Positions 27,790-37,849 of a stretch of DNA of 64,000 nucleotides are shown here, piece by piece. The position numbers and the translations under genes are program-made. Location: contig CANLSM010000004.1 of the NCBI GenBank assembly GCA_947493745.1, positions 1-64,000 of the forward strand, read 5' to 3'. The DNA comes from an uncultured Paracoccaceae bacterium. Lineage in GTDB: Bacteria > Pseudomonadota > Alphaproteobacteria > Rhodobacterales > Rhodobacteraceae. The number at the start of each line of letters is the position of its first letter. Within the stretch, counting starts at the first letter, position 1. The notes beneath the pieces are model-generated. The model was not told the DNA's origin and did no database searches. It saw nothing but the letters and a program-made list of their open reading frames with translations.

Positions 27790-30575
27790 GCTGTGAGGCG
27801 ACCGGTGATGATCTCATCGGTGCGCGACCGGCCCTCCTCCAGCGCGGATGCGAGCGCGTCGATGGTCTCGAACCCGCAGACCCGCAGGACAAGCTCCGTC
27901 AAACCCCGGCCCGCCTTGTCGGGGTGAAAGCCGTCCTCGCGGGCAAGCCGGCCGATCTGTTGCAATCGCCGCAGGAGGTCCAGCGTCTGTGCCAGCGCGT
28001 CAACTTCATCGCGTCCCAGCCATCCCGCATCCCCCAGCGCATCCAGCATGGCGCGTGGCGCGCGGGTCTTTGTGAGACCGAGGATCAGCGTTCCGGCCTG
28101 AAGGAGAAGATCGATATCAAGCATCCCCCCCGGCCCGCCCTTGACGTCCCAAAGGTCCACCGCACCGGTGGCCGCCGCAATCCGCACACGCATGTCGACC
28201 ACATCGCCCAAGACCTTTTCAGGATCGCGGGGGAGCGCGAGCGTCTCGGCAATGGCAGCGTCAGTGGCGGCCCCCACGGTCTCGCTGCCCGCCACGACGC
28301 GCGCCCGGGTCAGCGCCAGATGCTCCCATGTCCAGGCTTCGTCGCGCTGGTAGTTGCGAAAGCCGTTCAGACTGACAGCGACCGGCCCCTTGCGTCCCGA
28401 AGGCCGCAGCCGCATGTCCGTCTCGTAAAGCACACCCTGCGAGGTCGGCGACGTCAGTGCCGAGACAAACATCTGCGTCAGGCGCGCATAATAGGTTGTT
28501 GCAGCCAACTGCTTGGAGCCGTCCGAGACCGCGTCAAGCGGCGCGTCATAGACCATGATCAGATCGAGATCGGAGGTGGCGGTCAGCTCTGCCGAGCCAA
28601 GCTTGCCCATGCCGATCACGGCCATGCCGTCACCGGGTACCGCGCCATGGCGCACGGCAAAGGCCTCTCGCACGAAGGGCAACAGCACCCGCAGGCTCGC
28701 CTCGGCAACGTCGGAATGCGCGGTCGCTGCCTCCGAAGGTTTGGACAATCCGCGCAGCAGATGAACACCGACGCGAAATTTCTGCTCTTTCACCCAGATG
28801 CGCAGGACGTCGAGCCCGGCCTCATAGTCTGCCGCCCGCGCCAGTTGCCCGGTCAGGTCTTCCTGCAACTGCGGAACACCCGGCAAGGGCTGAAAGAAGT
28901 CCTGCATCAGAACCGCGTCCATAACCCCCGCATTGCGCCCCAGATACCGCGCCAACCGGGGCGCGGTCGCACAGATATCGGCCAGAAGATCGAGCAATTG
29001 CGGGTTGGCCGCAAAGAGCGAGAAGACCTGGACACCAGCAGGCAGCCCCTTGAGGAAGCTGTCAAACTGCACCAACGCTTCATCGGGCGACTGCGCACGG
29101 GCAAGGCAGGTCGCGATCTGAGGCTCGATCCGCCCAAAGATCGACTGCGCCCTCTCACTGCGAAATGAGGGAAGGTCCTTCCAGCCAGCGGCAATTCCTG
29201 CCGCACGCTCGGGGTTGTCGAATCCCTCCCAGCTTGAGGCGGCGGTATTTTCACCACCCTCACCATTGGTGAAAAACGCCTCCGCCAGCGCCTCCACCCG
29301 GTCAAACCGGGCCTGCAGATCGGCCTTGAGCGATGGGGTATCTTCATATCCCAGAAAGGCCGCGAGCCGGTCGAAGCCTTCCTGGCTTTTCGGCAGGCTG
29401 TGGGTCTGGGCATCCTCAAACATCTGCAGACGATGTTCCACCTTGCGATGGTCTGCATAGGCGGCCTTGAGGGTCTCGGCGGTCTGGGGCTTTACCCAGC
29501 CCTTGTCGGTCAGCGCGTCGAGCGCCTCACAGGTGCGCGAGCTGCGCAGGTCCCGATCCCGCCCGCCGCAGATCAACTGCCGGGTCTGGGTGAAGAACTC
29601 GATCTCGCGAATGCCGCCACGCCCCAGCTTCACATCGTGACCGGGCAGCGAGAGCGCCCCTCCCAGCCCCTTGTGACTGCGGATCTTCAGCCGCAGGTCA
29701 TGCACATCCTGAAGGGCTGCATAGTCCAGATGGCGCCGCCAGATGAAGGGTTGGAGCGTTTCCAGAAACCGCGCGCCCGCGTCATGATCGCCCGCTGATA
29801 CACGCGCCTTGATCCAGGCGGCCCGTTCCCAGTTGCGGCCCTGGGCCTCGTAGTAGTTCTCGGCAGCCGCAAGTGACGTGCAGACCGGCGTGACCGCCGG
29901 GTCGGGGCGCAGCCGCAGATCGGTGCGAAAGACATAGCCCTCGTCCGTCACGTCACTCAAAAGCCGGATCAGCCGCCGCGTGATTGCGATCAGAACGGCA
30001 CGCGCCTGGGTCTGGTCCGCCTCCGAATAGGCCGTCTCATCATAGAAGACGACGAGGTCGATATCGGATGAGTAGTTCAACTCGCGCCCGCCGAGCTTGC
30101 CCATGGAGAAGACGACAAGACCGCCAAGGGGTGCCGTGCATTCGGGCAGCTTGCCACGCGCCTGCTCGACCCCGATAAGAAACTCCACCGCGCGTTGAAG
30201 GGCGGTATCGGCCAGCCTGCTGAGCGAGCCGGTCACCGCATCGAGATCAAAGAGACCACCGATATCGGCCAGCGCAATGACGAGTGCGGCCCTCCGCTTG
30301 GCCAGACGCAGCGCCTTCCCAAGACCTGAGAAATCCTGGCCGTCCATCTCGGCACAGCATTCATCGACAATCCCGGCGACCGGCGTCGTCAGCCGCGCGG
30401 TCAGCCAGTCGGCCTCCGAGCGCAGAAGACCCGCCAGATAGCCGCTGCATCCCGCAACACCTTCGACGAGATCCTGAAACCGCGACGGTGCGTCGGGATA
30501 GAGCGCACGATGCTCTGCCCCCCGCTCCCTATCAAAGGCACGGGGAACTGACGTGATGTGTTCGGCAAGGTTCAT
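27786..30575 (-). CDS. glnE: Bifunctional glutamine synthetase adenylyltransferase/deadenylase GlnE
   Basis: GlnE attaches and removes AMP on glutamine synthetase in response to PII and glutamine. The 929-residue protein has two nucleotidyltransferase domains: GKLGGRELNYSSDIDLVVFY at about residue 155 (deadenylase side) and GKLGSAELTATSDLDLIMVY at about 655 (adenylylase side), separated by a helical linker and followed by the GlnD-PII-type helical region. The length is normal. It is the first gene of the unit running into the deacetylase and the small hypothetical gene. Confidence 0.95.
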   Translation of the reverse strand: MNLAEHITSVPRAFDRERGAEHRALYPDAPSRFQDLVEGVAGCSGYLAGLLRSEADWLTARLTTPVAGIVDECCAEMDGQDFSGLGKALRLAKRRAALVIALADIGGLFDLDAVTGSLSRLADTALQRAVEFLIGVEQARGKLPECTAPLGGLVVFSMGKLGGRELNYSSDIDLVVFYDETAYSEADQTQARAVLIAITRRLIRLLSDVTDEGYVFRTDLRLRPDPAVTPVCTSLAAAENYYEAQGRNWERAAWIKARVSAGDHDAGARFLETLQPFIWRRHLDYAALQDVHDLRLKIRSHKGLGGALSLPGHDVKLGRGGIREIEFFTQTRQLICGGRDRDLRSSRTCEALDALTDKGWVKPQTAETLKAAYADHRKVEHRLQMFEDAQTHSLPKSQEGFDRLAAFLGYEDTPSLKADLQARFDRVEALAEAFFTNGEGGENTAASSWEGFDNPERAAGIAAGWKDLPSFRSERAQSIFGRIEPQIATCLARAQSPDEALVQFDSFLKGLPAGVQVFSLFAANPQLLDLLADICATAPRLARYLGRNAGVMDAVLMQDFFQPLPGVPQLQEDLTGQLARAADYEAGLDVLRIWVKEQKFRVGVHLLRGLSKPSEAATAHSDVAEASLRVLLPFVREAFAVRHGAVPGDGMAVIGMGKLGSAELTATSDLDLIMVYDAPLDAVSDGSKQLAATTYYARLTQMFVSALTSPTSQGVLYETDMRLRPSGRKGPVAVSLNGFRNYQRDEAWTWEHLALTRARVVAGSETVGAATDAAIAETLALPRDPEKVLGDVVDMRVRIAAATGAVDLWDVKGGPGGMLDIDLLLQAGTLILGLTKTRAPRAMLDALGDAGWLGRDEVDALAQTLDLLRRLQQIGRLAREDGFHPDKAGRGLTELVLRVCGFETIDALASALEEGRSRTDEIITGRLTA

Positions 30576-30618
30576 GAGCCGACCATGGCAGACCTGAACT
30601 GGCGGTCAAGACGAGTGG

Positions 30619-31398
30619 TCAGCGGCCCTCATATTTGGCGGGGCGTTTTTCAAGGAACGCCATGACGCCCTCAAGGAAGTCACGGGTCTTGCCCGCCTCG
30701 CCCTGCAGTTTGGCCTCAAGTTCAAGCTGATCATCCAGACTGTTGTCATAGCTCGATCGCAGAGCTTCCTTGACCATCCGGTAAGTGCTGGTCGGCCCCT
30801 TGGCGAGCTGTATCGCGCGTTCCGCAACGCGGGCGCCGAACTTCTCGTCATCCACCGCTTCCCAGATCATGCCCCAGTTGTCGGCCTGCTCGGCGGTGAT
30901 GTTGTCGGCAAAAAGCGCCGCCCCCATCGCCTTGGCAAACCCCATCTGGCGCGGCAGCCAATAGGTGCCGCCTGCATCGGGAATAAGGCCAATGCGGGCA
31001 AAGGCCTGAATGAAGACGGCGGATTTCGATGCAATGACGACATCGGCGGCCAGGGCCAGATTAGCCCCCGCCCCCGCCGCCGGGCCATTGACGGCGGCCA
31101 GTGTCGGCACCGGACAGTCGTAAATCGCCCGGAGCATCGGCTCGTATTCCTCGCGCAACGTGCGTTCCAGATCGAGATTGGCGGCGTTCTTGATGCCATC
31201 TCCGAGATCCTGTCCCGAGCAGAAGGCCCGCCCCGCACCGGTCAGGACAATCACCCGTCCGTCGCGTGCGCCCTGCATGAGAGCATGAGTGATATCGAGC
31301 CGCATCTGCGTGTTCAGCCCGTTCATCACATCCGGGCGATTGAGCATGATCGTTACGGCATCATCTTCAACCTCGTAGAGGATCGTCTCATACTGCAT
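30619..31398 (-). CDS. Enoyl-CoA hydratase/isomerase (PaaG-like)
   Basis: The 259-residue crotonase has LTGAGRAFCSGQDLGDGI, VNGPAAGAGANLALAADVV, and the active-site region FARIGLIPDAGGTYWLPR, with Asp in place of the second Glu as in PaaG, the ring-1,2-epoxyphenylacetyl-CoA isomerase. The rest of the paa pathway is not nearby, so the substrate is open. AAAGGAG precedes the ATG at 31398; the long in-frame upstream extension is not conserved. It lies 43 bases upstream of glnE on the same strand. Confidence 0.9.
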   Translation of the reverse strand: MQYETILYEVEDDAVTIMLNRPDVMNGLNTQMRLDITHALMQGARDGRVIVLTGAGRAFCSGQDLGDGIKNAANLDLERTLREEYEPMLRAIYDCPVPTLAAVNGPAAGAGANLALAADVVIASKSAVFIQAFARIGLIPDAGGTYWLPRQMGFAKAMGAALFADNITAEQADNWGMIWEAVDDEKFGARVAERAIQLAKGPTSTYRMVKEALRSSYDNSLDDQLELEAKLQGEAGKTRDFLEGVMAFLEKRPAKYEGR

Positions 31399-31741
31399 CG
31401 GGCACTCCTTTTGCGCTGACAGGAGGTTAACGAAGCGGTCCTGCGGGGGGAAGTCGAAACGTCGCGGCAGGTCACCGCACGCGCCAGCAACTGACAGCAG
31501 CACGGCGATGTCCGCATGACCTTTCGCCACGCAACCTGTCGCAAATATTCCAGCTTATGTCGTATTTTTTACTTTGATTCTGAACTTCTCCTGTTGACCT
31601 GACGATCAATATTTCATGCAATCGCTTGCATGATGCGCCTGAGCCGGTACGGCTTGAAATAATATTGCGGCGCGAAGAGGAAAAACTGGGCAAAGTTACC
31701 GAAAGGGCGCCCAAAAGATACGGTCAACCAGGGAGATTTAA
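31399..31741. promoter_or_regulatory. Divergent intergenic region with a 7-bp dyad
   Basis: No convincing gene is seen in this 343-base stretch between the divergent enoyl-CoA hydratase and the ABC binding-protein gene. CATGCAA (31615-31621) and TTGCATG (31626-31632) form a perfect dyad with a 4-base spacer, placed about 20 bases after a TTGACC that could be a -35. It is a candidate operator for the transporter. Confidence 0.4.
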
Positions 31742-33457
31742 ATGACCAACGAGACAATAAACGGGAAACCGTTGCATCCGGCTGTCGCGCCGCTCGCCGA
31801 AGAGGCCCGCGCCGGCAAGATGGATCGACGCGAATTTCTTGCAACCGCCTCTGCACTCGGGGTCAGCACGGGTGCGGCTTATTCGATGCTCGGGCTTGCC
31901 GCCCCGGCGGCCCGCGCCGACGGCCATGCGAAATCGGGCGGAACGCTGCGGGTGGCCATGGATGTGCGCCGCGTCGAGGATCCGCGCATCTTTGACTGGT
32001 CCCAGATGGCCAATATCGCCCGCGGCTTCACCGAGAACCTGGTGCGCTACACCCGCGATTTCACCTTCGAGCCCTGGCTTCTGGAAAGCTGGGAGGTCAA
32101 TGAAGACGCGACCGAATACGTACTGAATGTCCGTCAGGGCGTGAAATGGAGCGATGGCTCGGACTTCACCGCCGAGGACGTGGCCTTCAACTTCAGCCGC
32201 TGGTGCGAGAAGCATGTGGCAGGCAACTCCATGGCCGGTCGCATGGGCTCGCTCGTCGCCAAGGTCGGTGAAGAGACCTACATGGAAGAGGTCGAGAAAG
32301 ACGACGGCACCAAGGTCGAGGAAGAGAAGATCCGCGAGATCTTTGCCGCCCGCGAAGGTGCGATCACGGTCGTTGACAGCCACACCGTGAAGCTGACGCT
32401 CGAAAACCCCGACATCACCATCATTCCGGGTGTCTGCGACTATCCCGCACTGATCGTGAAGGCAGGTTTTGAAGGTTCTCTGGCCGAGAACCCCGTCGGC
32501 ACCGGCCCTTTCAAGCTGGTTGAGCTGGAGGTTGGCGTCAAGGCGCGGCTGGAACGCGCGGATACCCCGTGGTGGGGTGGTGACGTCTATCTCGACGCCA
32601 TCGAGTTCATCGATTACGGCACTGACCCGTCCGCTCAGATCGCGGCCTGGGAAAGCGACGAGATCGACGTCAACTACGAGACCACGGCGGACTATGTGGA
32701 AATCCTCGACAGCATTGATCTGGTGAAATCCGAGGTTGTCACGGCCGCCACTATCGTGGCCCGCATGAATGCCAACGAGGCCCCGTTCGACAACAAAATG
32801 GTCCGCAACGCCGTGCAGCTTGCGGTCGATAACTCAACCGTGCTTGATCTGGGCTATGGCGGTCTCGGCCAGCCGGCTGAGAACCACCATGTCGGTCCGA
32901 TGCATCCCGAATATGCGGATATTCCGAAGATCGAGCGCGACCCGGCCAAGGCCGCTGAGATGATGGCGGAAGCCGGTCATGCGGATACCGAACTGACGCT
33001 GATCTCGATTGACGATGACTGGCGGCGCAACACGACCGATGCCATTGCGGCCCAGTTGCGTGATGCCGGGATCAAGGTGAAGCGCGAGATCATGCCGGGC
33101 TCCACCTTCTGGAACAACTGGGCGGGCTATCCGTTCTCGACAACCAACTGGAACATGCGCCCGCTTGGTGTGCAGGTTCTGGCGCTGGCCTACCGCTCGG
33201 GCGAGGCCTGGAACGAGAGCGCACATAGCAATCCGGAGTTCGACACAAAGCTGACCGAGGCGATGTCAATTGCCGACGCGGACAAGCGGCGGGTTATCAT
33301 GGCTGACCTTCAGAGCATGCTGCAGGACAGCGGCGCGATGATCCAGCCCTACTGGCGCTCGCTCTATTGCCACATGCACCCGCGGGTACAGGACTATGGA
33401 ATGCACCAGACCTTCGAGGTGCAGCTTGAAAAGACCTGGATTGATCAGGACGCATAA
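31742..33457 (+). CDS. ABC transporter substrate-binding protein, family 5 (oligopeptide type), Tat-exported
   Basis: The 571-residue periplasmic binding protein has a twin-arginine signal ([18 protein letters not shown] at about residues 27-44, cleaved near AARADG), which is less common than Sec in this family. The body has the SBP_bac_5 pattern: [40 protein letters not shown], and [16 protein letters not shown]. It delivers peptides or similar solutes to the permeases encoded downstream. A strong terminator separates it from them, which would raise its level above the membrane parts. Confidence 0.9.
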   Translation: MTNETINGKPLHPAVAPLAEEARAGKMDRREFLATASALGVSTGAAYSMLGLAAPAARADGHAKSGGTLRVAMDVRRVEDPRIFDWSQMANIARGFTENLVRYTRDFTFEPWLLESWEVNEDATEYVLNVRQGVKWSDGSDFTAEDVAFNFSRWCEKHVAGNSMAGRMGSLVAKVGEETYMEEVEKDDGTKVEEEKIREIFAAREGAITVVDSHTVKLTLENPDITIIPGVCDYPALIVKAGFEGSLAENPVGTGPFKLVELEVGVKARLERADTPWWGGDVYLDAIEFIDYGTDPSAQIAAWESDEIDVNYETTADYVEILDSIDLVKSEVVTAATIVARMNANEAPFDNKMVRNAVQLAVDNSTVLDLGYGGLGQPAENHHVGPMHPEYADIPKIERDPAKAAEMMAEAGHADTELTLISIDDDWRRNTTDAIAAQLRDAGIKVKREIMPGSTFWNNWAGYPFSTTNWNMRPLGVQVLALAYRSGEAWNESAHSNPEFDTKLTEAMSIADADKRRVIMADLQSMLQDSGAMIQPYWRSLYCHMHPRVQDYGMHQTFEVQLEKTWIDQDA

Positions 33458-33464
33458 GAAAACC

Positions 33465-33492
33465 GGGGGACCCGCCAAAGGGTCCCCTTTTT
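33465..33492 (+). terminator. Intra-operon terminator after the binding-protein gene
   Basis: GGGGACCC (33466-33473) and GGGTCCCC (33480-33487) form an 8-bp GC-rich stem with loop GCCAAA, followed by TTTTT. Partial read-through would give much more binding protein than permease. Confidence 0.85.
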
Positions 33493-33553
33493 CGTCCGTG
33501 ATGGCGAAAAATAACGATAAGCGAGCTGACCAAGCCAGCCGACAGGGACCGAT

Positions 33554-34507
33554 ATGCTAATCTTCTTTCTGAAGCGTCTGGGTGTGATGGTGCTCACCGC
33601 GCTCTGCCTGACCTTCATTGTATTCTCGCTGGTCAATCTCGAGCCCAATCTCGAAAAGCTCGCCAAGGAGCAGAACAACATGCGGATGTCCGACCAGCAG
33701 GTAACGCTCTGGCTGGAGGAGGAAGGGTTCAATCGCCCACTAATCACCCGATATGCGGCCTGGGTCGGCGGTGTCGTCACTGGCGACATGGGCGACAGCA
33801 CCCGGTTCCGCAAACCGGTCAACGACATCGTCTGGGAACGTCTTGCGCTCACCGGCAAGCTGATGTTCTGGGTGATGGTCGTCATGGTCCCCTCCGCGCT
33901 GTTGCTGGGCGTTCTGGCAGGCATGCGGGAGGGCACGTTGCAGGACCGCACGCTCTCGACCATCGCGATCGGCACAACGGCCACGCCGGAATATGTCTCG
34001 GGCGTCATCTTCACGGTGATCTTCGCGTCCAACCTTGTCGGGCTGCAATGGTTTTCAGGCTCTGCCACCAAGGCGATGGAAGAGATCACATTCTACAACT
34101 TCACCCTGCCGGTGATGACCATGGCGATCTATGGCATGGGCTATATCGCACGCATGACGCGGGCCTCGATGGCCGAGGTCATGACCGCACAATATATCCG
34201 CACAGCCAGGCTCAAGGGCGTCAGTTTCCGCGCCATCGTGATCAAGCATGCGCTCCGAAACGCGCTGATCGCACCCTTCACCGTGATCATGCTGCAATTC
34301 CCGTGGCTGCTGACCGGCGTTGTCATCGTCGAGAATCTCTTCAACTACAAAGGCTTCGGCTGGCTGCTGGTCGAGGCGGCAGGCAACAACGACATCGACC
34401 TTCTGCTTTCCTGCTCCATCGTCGCCGTGGTGGTGGTGCTGATCACCCAGCTGATCTCGGATATCGGCTATGTCTATCTGAACCCCCGTATCCGCGTGAA
34501 GAGTTGA
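33554..34507 (+). CDS. ABC transporter permease, DppB/OppB type
   Basis: The 317-residue membrane protein begins MLIFFLKRLGVMVLTALCLT and contains the permease EAA-type loop ARLKGVSFRAIVIKHALRNA, which docks on the ATPase. About six helices are predicted, ending with IVAVVVVLITQLISDIGYVY and LNPRIRVKS, the usual DppB end. It forms the channel with the next permease. It is the first gene after the intra-operon terminator. Confidence 0.92.
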   Translation: MLIFFLKRLGVMVLTALCLTFIVFSLVNLEPNLEKLAKEQNNMRMSDQQVTLWLEEEGFNRPLITRYAAWVGGVVTGDMGDSTRFRKPVNDIVWERLALTGKLMFWVMVVMVPSALLLGVLAGMREGTLQDRTLSTIAIGTTATPEYVSGVIFTVIFASNLVGLQWFSGSATKAMEEITFYNFTLPVMTMAIYGMGYIARMTRASMAEVMTAQYIRTARLKGVSFRAIVIKHALRNALIAPFTVIMLQFPWLLTGVVIVENLFNYKGFGWLLVEAAGNNDIDLLLSCSIVAVVVVLITQLISDIGYVYLNPRIRVKS

Positions 34508-34516
34508 GGCCAGTCC

Positions 34517-35665
34517 ATGGAACCCCTTACAAGCTTTGAGATTTTCCTGGGCGTTCTGGCGCGTTTCACGCCTGTCTGGATCGGAATGGCCCTGATCTTT
34601 GCACTGTCGATCTCGTTCAAGAAGCGGCTCAGCCTTTACGGGCGCCTCTTTGACAGCCCCATCGGCATGGTTGGTCTCGCCCTTGTCTTGTTCTGGGTTC
34701 TGACGGCACTGATGGCCAACCAGATCGCGCTCTTTGACCCGCTCGATCAGTTCCGGGCGCTCAAGAACAAACCACCTGGAACATTTGAGGTTGAATCCGG
34801 TCTCGCCTATCTCTTTGGCGGCGACAATCTGGGGCGCGATGTCTTTTCGCGCATGGTCCATGGCTCTCAGACGGTGATGGCCATCGCCCCGGTGGCGACA
34901 CTCTTTGCCTTCATGGTCGGGATCACGCTGGGACTGCCTGCGGGATATTACGGCGGCGCGTTTGACACATTCCTCAGCTTTCTGGCCAATCTCGTGCTGG
35001 CCTTCCCGGTGATCCTGCTTTTCTACCTACTGGTCACCCCGGAAATCCGCCAGACCGCCATTCCGACCTCCATGGCCGCCGTCCTTTTCCTGATCCCGAT
35101 CCTCTTTTTTCTGGTCTTCATCTACTCCCGCTACCGGACCCGGCCCGAGGTGCTGTGGCTCTACCTCGCACCGGTGATCCTGATCGGCGGGTTTGCCTAT
35201 CTGCACCTGATCAATGTCTGGACACCGACCGGGAAGTGGATGGATGCCAATACGCTCAACATCTTCGTCTCGGTGGTTTTCGTGAACTCACCCACGGTTT
35301 TCCGCATCGTTCGCGGCCTGACCATGGATATCAAGACCCGCGACTATGTGGCCGCAGCCCAGACCCGTGGCGAGGGGCCCTGGTACATCATGATGTGGGA
35401 GATCCTGCCCAATGCACGCGGCCCCCTGATCGTCGATGCCTGCCTGCGCATCGGCTACACCACGATCCTGCTGGGTACGCTGGGGTTCTTCGGTCTGGGC
35501 GTCAGCCCCGAAAGCTCCGACTGGGGCATGACGATCAACGAGGGTCGCAAACTGCTGCGTCTCTTCCCCCATGCCGCACTGCCGCCTGCCGTTGCCATCA
35601 TGACGCTGGTGCTCGGCCTCAACCTGCTGGCCGACGGGCTACGCGAACAAAGCCTGAAGGATTGA
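34517..35665 (+). CDS. ABC transporter permease, DppC/OppC type (long form)
   Basis: The 382-residue permease is about 80 residues longer than typical DppC. An N-terminal segment (TPVWIGMALIFALSISFKKR) precedes the usual FDSPIGMVGLALVLFWVLTA helix. An additional hydrophobic section (MAAVLFLIPILFFLVFIY, then LYLAPVILIGGFAYLHLINV) interrupts the core. The coupling loop is AAAQTRGEGPWYIMMWEILP, and the end LVLGLNLLADGLREQSLKD is standard. It starts 9 bases after the DppB-type gene. Confidence 0.9.
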   Translation: MEPLTSFEIFLGVLARFTPVWIGMALIFALSISFKKRLSLYGRLFDSPIGMVGLALVLFWVLTALMANQIALFDPLDQFRALKNKPPGTFEVESGLAYLFGGDNLGRDVFSRMVHGSQTVMAIAPVATLFAFMVGITLGLPAGYYGGAFDTFLSFLANLVLAFPVILLFYLLVTPEIRQTAIPTSMAAVLFLIPILFFLVFIYSRYRTRPEVLWLYLAPVILIGGFAYLHLINVWTPTGKWMDANTLNIFVSVVFVNSPTVFRIVRGLTMDIKTRDYVAAAQTRGEGPWYIMMWEILPNARGPLIVDACLRIGYTTILLGTLGFFGLGVSPESSDWGMTINEGRKLLRLFPHAALPPAVAIMTLVLGLNLLADGLREQSLKD

Positions 35666-35668
35666 GCC

Positions 35669-37750
35669 ATGAGCAAATGGGACTATGACGGGCCAATCCT
35701 CGAAATCGAGAACCTCTCGATCAGCTTCTTCACACGAGCAGGCGAGATCCCGGCCGTGATGGATTTCTCCTGCGTGGTCGAGCCCGGCGAGGCGATGGGA
35801 CTGGTCGGTGAAAGCGGGTGCGGCAAGTCCACGGTCGCGCTCGGCGTGATGCAGGACCTCGGCAAGAACGGGCGGATCGTCGGTGGCTCGATCAGGTTCA
35901 AGGGCCGCGACCTGAATGCGATGTCCGAGGCCGAGTTGCGCGACCTGCGCGGCTCGGAAATCGCGATGATCTATCAGGAGCCGATGGCCTCCCTGAACCC
36001 GGCCATGAAGATCGGCAAACAGCTCATGGAAGTGCCGATGATCCACGAGGGAATGAGCGCCAGCGACGCCTACAAGCTGGCGCTGGAGGTGGTAGAAAGC
36101 GTCCGTCTGCCCGACCCGGAGCGGATGCTCAAGAGCTTCCCGCATCAGCTCTCGGGTGGCCAGCAGCAACGCATCGTGATCGCGATGGCGCTGATGTCGA
36201 AACCGTCCCTCCTGATCCTCGACGAGCCGACAACCGCGCTGGATGTGACGGTCGAGGCCGGGATCGTTGATCTGGTCAAGGATCTGGGCGAGAAGTTCGG
36301 CACCTCGATGCTCTTCATCTCGCACAATCTGGGGCTGGTGCTCGACACCTGCGACAGGCTTTGCGTGATGTATTCCGGCGAGGCGGTGGAGACAGGCTCC
36401 ATCGAGGCGGTGTTCGACAAGATGCAGCATCCCTATACCCAAGGGCTCTTCCGCTCGATCCCGCTGCCCGGTGCCGACAAGAACGCGCGCCCGCTCATCG
36501 CCATCCCAGGCAACTTCCCCCTGCCCCATGAGCGTCCGCCCGGCTGCAATTTCGGCCCGCGTTGCGACTACTTCAAGGAAGGCTCGTGCAACGCGCAGGA
36601 GATCCCGATGTTTGAAGCAGGCGACCGGCACGAGACCCGCTGCCTGCGCTATCTGGAGATCGACTGGGACGCGCCACCGGATGTCGCGATCAAGACCGAG
36701 AAGACCGAACCGGGCGACGTCGTGCTCAAGACCGACGATCTGAAGAAATACTATGAGGTAGCGGCCAATGCGATGTTCGGCGGGGCTGAACGCCGGGTGG
36801 TGAAGGCCAACGAGACGGTCAGCTTCGAGGCTCGCGAGGCCGAAACCCTCGCGATTGTCGGGGAAAGCGGTTGCGGAAAATCGACGCTTGCCAAGGTCCT
36901 TCTCGGACTGGAAACAGCCACCGATGGCACCGTTACACTGGAAAACAAGTCCATCGGCGACACGCCAATCGAGGCCCGCGACACCCGCACCGTCGCTGAT
37001 GTGCAGATGGTGTTCCAGAACCCTTTCGATACGCTCAACCCGTCCCACACGATCGGCGGGCAGATCATTCGCGTGCTCGAAAAGTTCAAGGTCGGTCGCA
37101 ACCAGGCCGAGCGCGAAGAGAAGATGCTGGAATTGCTCGATCTGGTAAAACTGCCACGTGAGTTCGCCAAGCGGATGCCAAGACAGCTCTCGGGCGGTCA
37201 GAAACAACGCATCGGGATCGCACGCGCCTTTGCGGGCGGGCCCAAGGTGGTGGTGGCCGATGAGCCGGTCTCAGCGCTCGATGTGTCCGTTCAGGCGGCA
37301 GTGACAGAGCTTCTGATGGACATCCAGCGCGACAGCCGCACCACGATGCTTTTCATCAGCCACGATCTCAGCATCGTGCGCTACTTAAGCGACCGGGTCA
37401 TGGTGATGTATCTCGGTCATGTGGTCGAGATGGGCACGACCGATCAGGTCTTCGCGCCGCCCTATCACCCCTACACGGAGGCGCTGCTCTCCGCCGTGCC
37501 GATTGCCGATACCAGCGTCGAGAAGAAACGCATCGTGCTGGATGGCGATATTCCGTCGGCGATGAACCCGCCACCAGGCTGCCCATTCCAGACCAGATGC
37601 AATTACAAATCAGAGGTGCCGGACGGGCTTTGCGAAAAGGAAGTGCCGCCAATGCGCGTTCTTACAGATGGCCATCAGGTAAAGTGCCATCTGGCGCAGG
37701 ACTTGCTCGACCGCATGGAGCCGGTCATCAAACTGACCGCAGCAGAATAA
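35669..37750 (+). CDS. Fused double ATPase of an oligopeptide-type ABC transporter (DppD-DppF)
   Basis: The 693-residue protein is two complete nucleotide-binding domains in one chain. The first has Walker A GESGCGKST at 47-55, signature LSGGQQQRIVIAMAL and Walker B LLILDEPTTALD; the second has GESGCGKST at about 398, LSGGQKQRIGIARAF and VVVADEPVSALD. Each half ends with the oligopeptide-type cysteine extension (PPGCNFGPRCDYFKEGSC and PPGCPFQTRCNYKS). Separate dppD and dppF genes are the usual form. It is the last gene of the operon, ending before a paired repeat that may terminate transcription. Confidence 0.93.
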   Translation: MSKWDYDGPILEIENLSISFFTRAGEIPAVMDFSCVVEPGEAMGLVGESGCGKSTVALGVMQDLGKNGRIVGGSIRFKGRDLNAMSEAELRDLRGSEIAMIYQEPMASLNPAMKIGKQLMEVPMIHEGMSASDAYKLALEVVESVRLPDPERMLKSFPHQLSGGQQQRIVIAMALMSKPSLLILDEPTTALDVTVEAGIVDLVKDLGEKFGTSMLFISHNLGLVLDTCDRLCVMYSGEAVETGSIEAVFDKMQHPYTQGLFRSIPLPGADKNARPLIAIPGNFPLPHERPPGCNFGPRCDYFKEGSCNAQEIPMFEAGDRHETRCLRYLEIDWDAPPDVAIKTEKTEPGDVVLKTDDLKKYYEVAANAMFGGAERRVVKANETVSFEAREAETLAIVGESGCGKSTLAKVLLGLETATDGTVTLENKSIGDTPIEARDTRTVADVQMVFQNPFDTLNPSHTIGGQIIRVLEKFKVGRNQAEREEKMLELLDLVKLPREFAKRMPRQLSGGQKQRIGIARAFAGGPKVVVADEPVSALDVSVQAAVTELLMDIQRDSRTTMLFISHDLSIVRYLSDRVMVMYLGHVVEMGTTDQVFAPPYHPYTEALLSAVPIADTSVEKKRIVLDGDIPSAMNPPPGCPFQTRCNYKSEVPDGLCEKEVPPMRVLTDGHQVKCHLAQDLLDRMEPVIKLTAAE

Positions 37751-37762
37751 AAAGAGATAAAT

Positions 37763-37834
37763 GCCTCCGGCGGGGATACTTAAGGAAAAATGAAGGCGCT
37801 ATTTCATTTTTCTTAAAATATCCCCGCCGGAGGC
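37763..37834. repeat. Two facing copies of the GCCTCCGGCGGGGATA repeat, forming a long hairpin
   Basis: GCCTCCGGCGGGGATA (37763-37778) faces its exact reverse complement (37819-37834). The inner 16-base flanks are also nearly complementary, so each arm is about 32 bases around a short loop. It lies between the convergent ABC ATPase and bioY genes and probably terminates both. Further copies are at 48640 and 52255. Confidence 0.8.
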
Positions 37835-37849
37835 GATAAACATATCCTG

